From JBBQVS01 sp038211295 (GTDB taxonomy: Bacteria > Chloroflexota > Ktedonobacteria > Ktedonobacterales > Ktedonobacteraceae): DNA of 12,366 bases. This document shows positions 1-6,407 of this stretch, one piece after another. Positions within the stretch are counted from its first letter, which is position 1. Each line of letters opens with the position of its first letter. A model generated the notes under the pieces. It made no database searches and had not been told where the DNA came from. It was given only the letters and a program-made list of their open reading frames with translations. A program made the translations under genes and the position numbers. The stretch lies in contig JBBQVS010000105.1 in the NCBI GenBank assembly GCA_038211295.1, forward strand, positions 1 through 12,366. Direction: 5' to 3'.

Positions 1-135
1 CAACTCCTTCCTCCATTGATGGATCGACGTATCAGAAATCCCCAGATCGCGAGCGATGTGCGTAATCGGCTCGCCACTGGTCTGAGCTAGCCGCACCGCT
101 TCCCGTTTAAATTCAGCTGTGTAGGTCTTTTGCAT
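1..135 (-). CDS. IS3-family transposase OrfA, N-terminal part
   Basis: The first 45 codons run off the window edge. The protein starts MQKTYTAEFKREAV and continues through a helix-turn-helix with IARDLGISDTSIHQWRKEL, the classic N-terminal DNA-binding domain of IS3/IS911 OrfA proteins. These bind the element's terminal repeats and, through a programmed frameshift with OrfB, make the active transposase. The ATG at 133-135 is preceded by a strong AAGGAGG ribosome site at 145-151 with 9-base spacing, which fixes the start. Whether the full element is intact cannot be judged here. Confidence 0.85.
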   Translation of the reverse strand, partial: MQKTYTAEFKREAVRLAQTSGEPITHIARDLGISDTSIHQWRKEL

Positions 136-204
136 GACCCAGGTCCTCCTTCAGGAATAGTATATCCTAAGCTTTCACTACTCCACAAATTCGGGGTAAG
201 ATCA
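1..204 (-). mobile_element. Left end of an IS3-family insertion sequence (partial)
   Basis: The start of an OrfA-type transposase on the minus strand lies a short distance inside a terminal-repeat-like sequence at 181-204. Read on the minus strand that sequence begins TGATCTTACCCCGAATTTGT and continues GGAG. This resembles IS3-family ends, which start with TG and carry a CCCC block followed by a TGGA motif. The distance from the tip to the transposase start (about 70 bases) also fits. The other end lies outside the window, so the pairing of the terminal repeats and the target duplication cannot be confirmed. Confidence 0.6.
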
Positions 205-353
205 GAAGTACAAATTGTTTTTAGTTTAGAAAGAGCAAACAGGAAAGGGCAAACCTACTTAGAAGTATGCTCTTTCCCCCTTTTTACAGGTTTAACGAAG
301 AAACCTTTTCCAGGCCGACACTTTGATTTCAACATACGGAAGGGAAGACTCTT
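205..353. other. A+T-rich spacer with two possible stem-loops
   Basis: I see no convincing gene here. Two inverted repeats stand out on the plus strand. GAAAGAGCA at 229-237 can pair with TGCTCTTTC at 268-276 (30-base loop), followed by CCCCTTTTT. AGGTTT at 288-293 can pair with AAACCT at 301-306 (7-base loop), followed by three more T. Either could be a weak plus-strand terminator. The base composition is visibly richer in A+T than the genes to the right, which suggests foreign or decayed DNA. Confidence 0.35.
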
Positions 354-567
354 ATGGAAGAAGGTATTCCAAGAAAGAAGCTACTATTCTCAGGAATATG
401 TATCATGGTATTCGCAGGCTCAGAGATTGTTTTTGAAGCATTAAGTAAATCGTCAAACAACATCAATTGTCCTTACTGCCATGTCATCAATAGCTTTTTT
501 CATAATTGGTGCTACAGCTATTTTCTTCGCTTTTGTGAATACAAAACGTTTGAATAAACGTAAATAA
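354..567 (+). pseudogene. Small two-helix membrane protein, apparently frameshifted
   Basis: An ATG at 354, preceded by an AAGGGAAG ribosome-site-like stretch, opens a frame that reads MEEGIPRKKLLFSGICIMVF and on into a hydrophobic helix. The frame then turns into implausible cysteine- and aromatic-rich sequence. From about 445 the next frame becomes sensible instead: it contains IVLTAMSSIAFFIIGATAIF and ends FVNTKRLNKRK with a TAA at 565-567. Together they would make a protein of about 70 residues with two transmembrane helices, a short polar loop and basic ends. I infer a +1 shift near 445-460, either a real mutation or a sequencing error. Family unknown. Alternatively the second half could be its own tiny gene. 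Confidence 0.4.
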
Positions 568-601
568 TGGGATCTAGTTAAGAAACAACACAGCTACTAA
601 A

Positions 602-922
602 AGAAAGGTTACTATTCGTGGTGTCAAGAACAGCTACCGCTACGACCCCTATGGTACCAGCCTGAACAAGAGCGAGACGGTGAGCAACCCCTGGCAGTTC
701 GCCAGTGGCTATCTCGACGCGAACACGGGCCTGTACACGTTCGGCACGAGGTACTACGACCCGATGCAGGGACGCTGAACGCGGTAAGACTCTAAAGGTG
801 GCGGGTATGTGTATGCAAGCAATGTACCGAATATGCGAGTTGATCCGAGTGGACAGTTTGATATTGGGCCTGTAATTCACTATCCAGTAGTAAAGACTAA
901 TAAAGGTACACCACAAGACACG
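602..922 (+). pseudogene. RHS-repeat core domain remnant
   Basis: One plus-strand frame reads NSYRYDPYGTSLNKS, then NPWQFASGYLDANTGLYTFG, TRYYDPMQGR, and after two stops GGGYVYASNVPNMRVDPSGQ. This is the signature of the RHS-repeat-associated core domain, whose usual end is GRWTQQDP...YVYANDNPVNxxDPSG. At 776-778 the expected tryptophan codon TGG reads TGA, and at 785-787 the expected CAA reads TAA, so two single-base stops kill the frame. Neither the rest of the large RHS protein upstream nor a complete variable C-terminal tip is present. After the core, about 20 codons of tip remain before the frame runs into the reversed 3' end of lpd at 923. Intact RHS proteins form secreted or surface shells that encapsulate a toxic C-terminal domain; this fragment cannot do so. 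Confidence 0.8.
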
Positions 923-2269
923 CTACCCCATAATGTGAATTGCTTTACCAAGCGCACTTTCAGCACTTTCTTGTAGCGTTTCGCTTAGGCTGGGGTGCGC
1001 GTAGAGCATTTCTGAGAGATCGGTCAGGGTCGCGCCCATTTCGATGGCGAGCGCGAGCTGCCCGATGAGGTCGCCAGCACGCGGCCCCACGAGGGTCGCG
1101 CCTAACACTACGCCATCCTCTTTTGAGGCGACAAGCAGCGCGACGCCGTTGTCTGCCCCAAGTGTAAGGGCGCGTCCATTGGCAGCTAATGGGAAACGTC
1201 CACTTACGGGTGCGTAGCCTGCTGCGGTTGCCTCCGCACTTGTCATGCCAACGGTTGCTAGCTCTGGCGTCGTGTGAACAACCAGCGGCGTGACGAGCGG
1301 AGCGAATTGGACGCGTTGGCCCGCAAGCACTTCTGCCGCGACCTTGCCCTGCTTGATCGCGACACTCGCCAGTGCCTGCCCACCCGTACAGTCACCGATA
1401 GCGTACACATGGGGAATGCTCGTCTGCTGCATTGTGTTGACCGCGATGCCCCCGTTAGCATCCAGCTTCATCCCAAGTTCCGCGAGATGCAAGCCATTTG
1501 TATTGGGAATCGCTTTTCTTGAGTAGATGCAATACTCATCCTCGATTGTGCGCTCTGTATGTTTGAGCGCAACTGTCTCGATACTCAGTTTGCGAAGGCC
1601 AGCCTGCACTAAACGCAACGCAGCAGGCTCGACGTTGGCAAGCAGATGTTCATTGGGGGAGTACAACGTGATTTTGACGCCGAGTCGCGCAAAAAGCGTT
1701 GCCAGTTCGAGCGCAATATAATCATCGCCAACGATGCTGATACGTTGTGGCAACGTGGGAAGTTGTAAAATATGTTCGGGCGTGACGGCTTTTTTTCCCT
1801 CATAGGGGATGGATTCGGCTCCCGTCGCGATAATACAATCTGTGAACTTGAAACGATGCGTGCCGTACTCGCCCTCAACACGTACCTCATGTGCGTCAAT
1901 AAACCAGCCTGTCCCCACTACAAGCTCGATATGGTTGCCCTTGATGAGACGCCGCACACCACTCGCGAGCCGTTCCACCACACCTTGTTTCCATACCTGC
2001 ATCGTCGTCCAATCAAAGGTGACAGACTCAGCATGAATGCCCATTGATGCGAGATCGGTGGCGCGTGCCTGTTGATAGCGTTCGGTTGAGGAAAGCAGAG
2101 CTTTAAGCGGAATACAGCCCCGATTGAGACATGTCCCACCAACTGGCCCCGACTCGACCAGCGTAACGTGTCTTCCAAGCTGCGTGGCGCGAATCGCCGC
2201 GACATAGCCAGCCGGCCCTGCTCCCAAAATGAGAACATCAACCGCCGTTGTAACATCGCCAACAACCAT
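923..2269 (-). CDS. lpdA: Dihydrolipoyl dehydrogenase (E3) of the 2-oxo acid dehydrogenase complex
   Basis: This flavoprotein reoxidises dihydrolipoyl groups on E2 and passes electrons through FAD to NAD+. Visible motifs are the FAD-binding GAGPAG at 16-21, the redox disulfide Cys47/Cys52 in GGTCLNRGCIPLKAL, the second FAD motif AIGD near 290-293, and the catalytic His425-Glu430 pair in AHPSLSE. At 448 residues it is shorter than the usual 460-475. The shortfall is in the NAD domain: the Rossmann motif reads GDDYIA (181-186) rather than GGGYIG, the acidic residue expected after the second strand is absent (ITLYSPNE), and the segment leading to PNT is short and lacks the usual GRRPNT. It is the last gene of the operon, 34 bases after pdhC, with AGAAAGG 9 bases before the ATG. 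It is probably functional, but it is divergent. Confidence 0.93.
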   Translation of the reverse strand: MVVGDVTTAVDVLILGAGPAGYVAAIRATQLGRHVTLVESGPVGGTCLNRGCIPLKALLSSTERYQQARATDLASMGIHAESVTFDWTTMQVWKQGVVERLASGVRRLIKGNHIELVVGTGWFIDAHEVRVEGEYGTHRFKFTDCIIATGAESIPYEGKKAVTPEHILQLPTLPQRISIVGDDYIALELATLFARLGVKITLYSPNEHLLANVEPAALRLVQAGLRKLSIETVALKHTERTIEDEYCIYSRKAIPNTNGLHLAELGMKLDANGGIAVNTMQQTSIPHVYAIGDCTGGQALASVAIKQGKVAAEVLAGQRVQFAPLVTPLVVHTTPELATVGMTSAEATAAGYAPVSGRFPLAANGRALTLGADNGVALLVASKEDGVVLGATLVGPRAGDLIGQLALAIEMGATLTDLSEMLYAHPSLSETLQESAESALGKAIHIMG

Positions 2270-2303
2270 GAACGTTTGCCTTTCTTAGCACACACCTAAC
2301 TCA

Positions 2304-3617
2304 TTAGAGCATATCCAGCAATAATTGCTGCGGTTGCTCAACCAGCGTTTTGAAACGGGTCAGAAAACGACCAGCCATCGCGCCATCGATAACGCGATGG
2401 TCGAACGACATAGCAAGCGGCATCATTGCGCGAATAACCACCGACCCGTTTAGCACAATCGCTTTTTCCTGTACGCGCCCAACCGCGAGAATCGCAACCT
2501 CTGGCGCGTTGATAATGGGCGTACCCGTGCTACCACCAAAACTGCCAACGTTGTTCAAGGTAAAGGTGCTACCCGCGACCTCTTGCATCGTGAGCGAGCG
2601 TTTTTGCGCTCCCGCGACAAGATGTTCTAGCTGTTTCGCAAGCTGTACCATCGTCAGTTTGTCGGCATCGCGCACTACGGGAACCAGCAAGCCCTCTGGC
2701 GAGTCGGTTGCGATGCCGATATGATAGGCATGTTTGTACACGATTTCGCGCTTCTCCTCATCGAAGCTAGCATTGAAAACAGGAAATTCTTTCAGAGCAG
2801 GCAAGAGTAACTTGAGCAGCAACGGCATATAGGTGAGGCGCACTCCGCGCTGCTCCGCGACAGGTTTGAGCAATGTACGTAAGGCGACAAGTTCCGTCGC
2901 ATCAAGTTCATCAAACGAGGTCGCGTGCGGAATGCTGCGCCACGAATGCTCCATATGTTCCGCGATGCGGCGTCGCAATCCTGTCAATGGTTTACGCTCC
3001 TCAGAGGCTCCATGTTCCTGCCCTGTTGCGGGTGTCGCCTGACGCACGGCCTCGCGTGGCTCAATTTGCGTTACGCTGTGCATCGCCGAACTATGTGTTT
3101 CACCAGAAGCAACCGTCGGTTTTGCCACGCGTTCACTATACGCTCGCACGTCCTCGATTGTGACGCGTCCATTAGAATGCGAGGGCGTCACCTGCTCTAT
3201 ATCAACACCTGATGCAAAAGCGTACTTCCGCACGGCGGGCGCGGCTAAAACACGGCGTCTTTGCGTTGCACCATTCGTTGCTGAAGAGTGCGCCAACATG
3301 GGTTCGTCCTGACGGATAGCTTCGGTTGAGACGGATGAAATAGGAGGAGAAATAGGGGCGGTAGCGGGTACGCGCTCGTTTCCTGTTGTTGTAAAGGTTA
3401 CAAGCACCTCGCCAAGCTTCGCTACTGCCCCTACTGGCACGGAAATGTGCGCGATAACACCAGCAATCGGAGCAGGTATCTCGACAACCGCTTTATCGGT
3501 TTCGACCTCGACCATCGGTTGATCGAGTTTGACAGCCTCTCCTGCCACGACTAGCCAGCGTCGTATCTCTGCCTCTTGCATTCCCTCGCCGAGGTCGGGT
3601 AGCTTGAACTCTTGCAT
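2304..3617 (-). CDS. pdhC: Dihydrolipoyl acyltransferase (E2), pyruvate dehydrogenase type
   Basis: E2 forms the core of the complex and transfers the acetyl (acyl) group from its lipoyl arm to coenzyme A. The 437 residues show one lipoyl domain at 1-77 with Lys42 in ETDKAVVEIPAP as the lipoylation site and a flexible linker rich in Pro, Ala and Ser. A peripheral subunit-binding domain follows at about 122-160 (APAVRKYAF...GRVTIEDV), then a second linker and the catalytic domain from about 209. The active-site motif SFDHRVIDG gives His407 and Asp411. The domain order and single lipoyl domain match Gram-positive E2 proteins. The start has AGGAAGGA just upstream and lies 20 bases after pdhB. 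A branched-chain substrate cannot be excluded from sequence alone. Confidence 0.93.
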   Translation of the reverse strand: MQEFKLPDLGEGMQEAEIRRWLVVAGEAVKLDQPMVEVETDKAVVEIPAPIAGVIAHISVPVGAVAKLGEVLVTFTTTGNERVPATAPISPPISSVSTEAIRQDEPMLAHSSATNGATQRRRVLAAPAVRKYAFASGVDIEQVTPSHSNGRVTIEDVRAYSERVAKPTVASGETHSSAMHSVTQIEPREAVRQATPATGQEHGASEERKPLTGLRRRIAEHMEHSWRSIPHATSFDELDATELVALRTLLKPVAEQRGVRLTYMPLLLKLLLPALKEFPVFNASFDEEKREIVYKHAYHIGIATDSPEGLLVPVVRDADKLTMVQLAKQLEHLVAGAQKRSLTMQEVAGSTFTLNNVGSFGGSTGTPIINAPEVAILAVGRVQEKAIVLNGSVVIRAMMPLAMSFDHRVIDGAMAGRFLTRFKTLVEQPQQLLLDML

Positions 3618-3637
3618 AAGATATCCTTCCTCTCTGC

Positions 3638-4615
3638 TTATTCTTCCATCACAGCTTGCAACGCGGCCTGTACCCGCGCGGACGTGGGAACATAATAGTC
3701 TTCTTGACCAGGAACAGGGTAGGGTGTATCATATCCAGTGACGCGTCCAACAGGTTTGAGCAGTGAATACAGGCAAGAGTCATTGATAATAGAAACGATC
3801 TCGGCCCCGACTCCGCCAGCGCGTCCAGCCTCGTGAACGATAATGGCGCGGCCCGTCTTTTCAACGGAGCGCACAATAGCCTCTTCGTCAAGGGGCCAGA
3901 CGGTTCGCAGGTCAATGACTTCGCAGCTTGTACCCGCCGCTTCCTGTGTCGCACGCGCTGCTTCGAGGACAACCGCGACCATCGCGCCATAGGCAAAGAT
4001 GCTTACGTCCGTTCCCTCTAGTACAACATTCGCTTTGCCAAGTGGCAGCGTATAATACTCCTGCGGCGTCTCCTGACGAAACGAGCGGTACAACTTGATA
4101 TTCTCAAGGAACAGCACTGGATCGGGGTCGGCAACAGCCGCCGCGAGCAAGCCCTTCGCGTCATAGGGACTTGAAGGAATCACAACCTTGAGGCCCGCCG
4201 TTTGCATAAATACACCTTCAAGACTATCCGAGTGCATTTCAGGCGTGCGAACGCCGCCACCATAGGGAGCGCGTACTACCAGAGGGCAGGTCTGAACGCC
4301 GCCACTACGAAAGCGTACACGAGCCGCCTGCGAAACCAGCTGGTTCATGCACACATAGAGAAAGCCCGCGAACTGTATTTCCGCGATGGGACGCAACCCG
4401 TAGACCGCCATACCGATAGAACTACCGATAATCGCCGACTCTGATAGGGGCGTATCGAAGACACGTTGCTCGCCGAATTTCTGTTGCAGTTTCTCCGTCA
4501 CGCGAAACACGCCACCATTAACACCTATATCCTGCCCCAGCATCACCACACGCGAGTCGCGCTCCAATTCCAGCGCGAGGGCATTATTCAAAGCCTCAAT
4601 CATCGTCATCTGCAT
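3638..4615 (-). CDS. pdhB: Pyruvate dehydrogenase E1 beta subunit
   Basis: With the alpha subunit this thiamine-diphosphate enzyme decarboxylates the 2-oxo acid and acylates the E2 lipoyl group. The 325-residue length is typical. Visible motifs are the QDIGVNGGVFRVTEKL start, the RVFDTPLSES segment with Glu59 that contacts the thiamine ring, and APYGGGVRTPEMHSDSLEG with conserved His128. KLYRSFRQETPQEYYTLPLG is nearly diagnostic of Gram-positive pyruvate dehydrogenases. The frame is open further upstream into pdhA, but the ATG at 4615 (MQMTMIEALNNAL) is the family start. It lies 13 bases after the pdhA stop, with a weak AGAAAG ribosome site, so translational coupling is likely. Confidence 0.93.
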   Translation of the reverse strand: MQMTMIEALNNALALELERDSRVVMLGQDIGVNGGVFRVTEKLQQKFGEQRVFDTPLSESAIIGSSIGMAVYGLRPIAEIQFAGFLYVCMNQLVSQAARVRFRSGGVQTCPLVVRAPYGGGVRTPEMHSDSLEGVFMQTAGLKVVIPSSPYDAKGLLAAAVADPDPVLFLENIKLYRSFRQETPQEYYTLPLGKANVVLEGTDVSIFAYGAMVAVVLEAARATQEAAGTSCEVIDLRTVWPLDEEAIVRSVEKTGRAIIVHEAGRAGGVGAEIVSIINDSCLYSLLKPVGRVTGYDTPYPVPGQEDYYVPTSARVQAALQAVMEE

Positions 4616-4628
4616 ATGTGTGTTCTTT

Positions 4629-5693
4629 CTACATCTCTGGCAAGAAACGTCGCGCATCGTCTCGCTGCGCTTGCAGACGCGGCGAGAGGCTTTCGGACAT
4701 ATACGCGAAAAACTCATCAGGCGCGGGTGTGGGCATTGCTTCGGCATCGGTCACGGCTTGATTGATGGTGGCTTCAACCTCGTCAAGCACGTGCTGGTTT
4801 TGTGTGTCCGAGAGAATGCCCTGTTTCGTGAGGAAGCGTTGAAAACGCGTAATGGGGTCTTTGAGCCGCCACGCCTCGATATCGGTGGCGATACGGTAGC
4901 GCGTCGGGTCGTCCGCCGTAGTATGTGCGCCAATACGATAGGTAAGAGCTTCAATCAGCGTGGGGCCGCGTCCGTCACGCGCACGCGCAACCGCTTGCTC
5001 CATCACGTCATAGACTGCGAGAATGTCGTTTCCATCTACGAGTATGCCTGGCACCCCGAAACCTGCGCCACGAGCAGCGAGCGTAGGCGCGGCACTCTGC
5101 TTGTGGCGCGGAACGCTGATGGCCCAGCCATTGTTTTGCACAAAGAGAATCACGGGAGCTTGAAATACACCCGCGAAATTCAACGCCTCGTTGAAATCAC
5201 CTTCAGAGGTCGCGCCATCACCACAGACACCAACCGAAACGGCATCATCGCCAGCGATTTTCGCCGCCATGCCAAGTCCCACCGCGTGCAACATCTGCGT
5301 GGCGATCACAATCTGAATAGGCATACAATGTGCTTCTTTTGGAAATATTGGTGTGTAACCTCGAAAGGAGTAGACAAGCGTCGAGAGGGGAATACCCTTG
5401 ACCATAAGTGAGGCAATTTCACGATAAGAGGTCGAGAGCCAATCCTGCGCCCGCAACGGCGCGGCTAGCCCCACTGCCGACGCCTCTTGTCCCACAAGCG
5501 AGCCAAATGTGGTGGCGCGTCCTTGCCGCTGTAGCGCGACGATTTTGTTCGAGAACGCCCGTCCCAGGTGCATGGAACGGTAAAGGTTTAACAGACGGTC
5601 ATGGCTCAGGTCTGGCATCTGGCGGAGCAGGTTTCCTTCCATGTCAAGAGTCTGGTACGCTTCCATGCTCTGCTCTTTTTGTTGCGTCGTCAC
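4629..5693 (-). CDS. pdhA: Pyruvate dehydrogenase E1 alpha subunit
   Basis: This subunit carries the thiamine-diphosphate motif GDGATSEGDFNEALNFAG (158-175) ending in NN at 187-188. The active-site loop YRIGAHTTADDPTRYR (252-267) is closer to bacterial pyruvate dehydrogenases than to branched-chain enzymes, which usually have HHSTSDD. Length 354 residues is normal. The start is a GTG at 5691-5693, chosen because AAGGAG at 5700-5705 sits 6 bases upstream. An ATG ten codons further in (MEAYQTL) lacks such a site. It is first in pdhA-pdhB-pdhC-lpd and separated from leuD by an inverted repeat, so it may begin its own transcript. A dual pyruvate/branched-chain role is possible given the leucine genes next door, but this is speculative. 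Confidence 0.92.
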   Translation of the reverse strand: MTTQQKEQSMEAYQTLDMEGNLLRQMPDLSHDRLLNLYRSMHLGRAFSNKIVALQRQGRATTFGSLVGQEASAVGLAAPLRAQDWLSTSYREIASLMVKGIPLSTLVYSFRGYTPIFPKEAHCMPIQIVIATQMLHAVGLGMAAKIAGDDAVSVGVCGDGATSEGDFNEALNFAGVFQAPVILFVQNNGWAISVPRHKQSAAPTLAARGAGFGVPGILVDGNDILAVYDVMEQAVARARDGRGPTLIEALTYRIGAHTTADDPTRYRIATDIEAWRLKDPITRFQRFLTKQGILSDTQNQHVLDEVEATINQAVTDAEAMPTPAPDEFFAYMSESLSPRLQAQRDDARRFLPEM

Positions 5694-5710
5694 ATGTGGC
5701 TCCTTATTTT

Positions 5711-5739
5711 ATTATCAACATAGGTGAAGAGTTTCTCAA
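5711..5739 (-). promoter_or_regulatory. Candidate pdhA promoter
   Basis: On the minus strand, TTGAGA (5734-5739) is followed after exactly 17 bases by GATAAT (5711-5716). Each hexamer matches the sigma-70 consensus at five of six positions. The predicted start of transcription, near 5704, would leave a leader of only about 11 bases with AAGGAG at its very tip, which is unusually short. The -35 hexamer lies inside one arm of the inverted repeat 5728-5784. Confidence 0.35.
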
Positions 5740-5784
5740 AATGTTGGAGACTGCGAGGGTCTTGCCTACATTTTGAGAAACTCT
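5728..5784. repeat. 17-bp perfect inverted repeat between leuD and pdhA
   Basis: AGAGTTTCTCAAAATGT at 5728-5744 is the exact reverse complement of 5768-5784, with a 23-base loop. Inside the loop AGAC (5748-5751) can pair with GTCT (5759-5762). The right arm overlaps the leuD stop codon (5783-5785). On the transcribed minus strand no run of T follows, so it is not a textbook intrinsic terminator. It could be an operator, an mRNA-stabilising hairpin, a factor-dependent terminator or a dispersed palindromic element. Confidence 0.85.
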
Positions 5785-6406
5785 ACGCAGGCATAGGAAA
5801 CAGCCAGGGGGCTTCTTGTTTCCTGCGTTGCTCATAGGCGGAAATTTCTGTGTTGTGTGAGAGCGTCCAACCGATGTTGTCCAGGCCGTTCAGCAGAGCC
5901 TCTTTGCGGAAATGGTCAATCTCGAAACGCAGGACGCGCAGTTCTGGGGTTGTCACGGTCTGTGCCGTGAGGTCAACGCTTAATGTGTAGCCCTCATGCG
6001 CTTCTACCTCCGCGACTAACTCCTGTACTGTTGCATCGTCAAGTACAAGCGGAAGAATACCATTGTTAAAGCAGTTGTTGTAAAAGATGTCAGCGAAACT
6101 GGGCGCGATAATGCAGCGAAAACCATACTCGCGGATGGCCCAGGGTGCATGTTCACGCGATGAGCCACAGCCGAAGTTATCGCCCGCGATCAGTACCGTA
6201 GCTCTCTTATAGCGCGGTTGATTTAGCACGAAGTCGGGATTAGGAGTGCGGCCATCGGCGGCGAAACGCCAGTTGGCGAAGAGTGCATCCGCGAAGCCAG
6301 TGCGCTTGATTGTTTTAAGGAAACGCGCGGGTGTAATCTCGTCAGTATTGACATTGGTACGGTCTAACGGCATCGCCAGACCCGTATGTGTAGTAAATGG
6401 CTCCAT
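5783..6406 (-). CDS. leuD: 3-Isopropylmalate dehydratase small subunit
   Basis: LeuD pairs with LeuC to isomerise 2-isopropylmalate to 3-isopropylmalate in leucine synthesis. The 207-residue length is that of the bacterial LeuCD type. Recognisable segments are the PLDRTNVNTDEITPARFLK substrate region near the N terminus and GDNFGCGSSREHAPWAI around 75-91, the swivelling-domain signature. FYNNCFNNGILPL follows. The ATG lies one base after the leuC stop, so the two subunits are almost certainly translated together. It has a normal length and no visible defects. An aconitase-like homolog with another substrate is possible, but the lengths fit isopropylmalate isomerase best. Confidence 0.93.
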   Translation of the reverse strand: MEPFTTHTGLAMPLDRTNVNTDEITPARFLKTIKRTGFADALFANWRFAADGRTPNPDFVLNQPRYKRATVLIAGDNFGCGSSREHAPWAIREYGFRCIIAPSFADIFYNNCFNNGILPLVLDDATVQELVAEVEAHEGYTLSVDLTAQTVTTPELRVLRFEIDHFRKEALLNGLDNIGWTLSHNTEISAYEQRRKQEAPWLFPMPA

Positions 6407-6407
6407 G

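Noticed and set aside
240..280. GGGCAAACC motif suggesting a cyclic-di-GMP riboswitch
   Set aside because: The other conserved blocks (GACGCAAAGCC and the tetraloop-receptor region) are absent.
130..444. A 104-codon plus-strand open frame starting inside the IS end
   Set aside because: It crosses the IS boundary, lacks a ribosome site, and its protein shows no motif or family character; it overlaps the better-supported frame at 354.
578..916. A minus-strand open frame opposite the RHS remnant
   Set aside because: The plus-strand frame has clear RHS core motifs; the minus frame has no ribosome site or recognisable content.
4620..5411. A 263-codon plus-strand open frame opposite pdhA
   Set aside because: It is antisense to a clearly conserved E1 alpha gene and shows no domain motif; long antisense frames are common at this codon usage.
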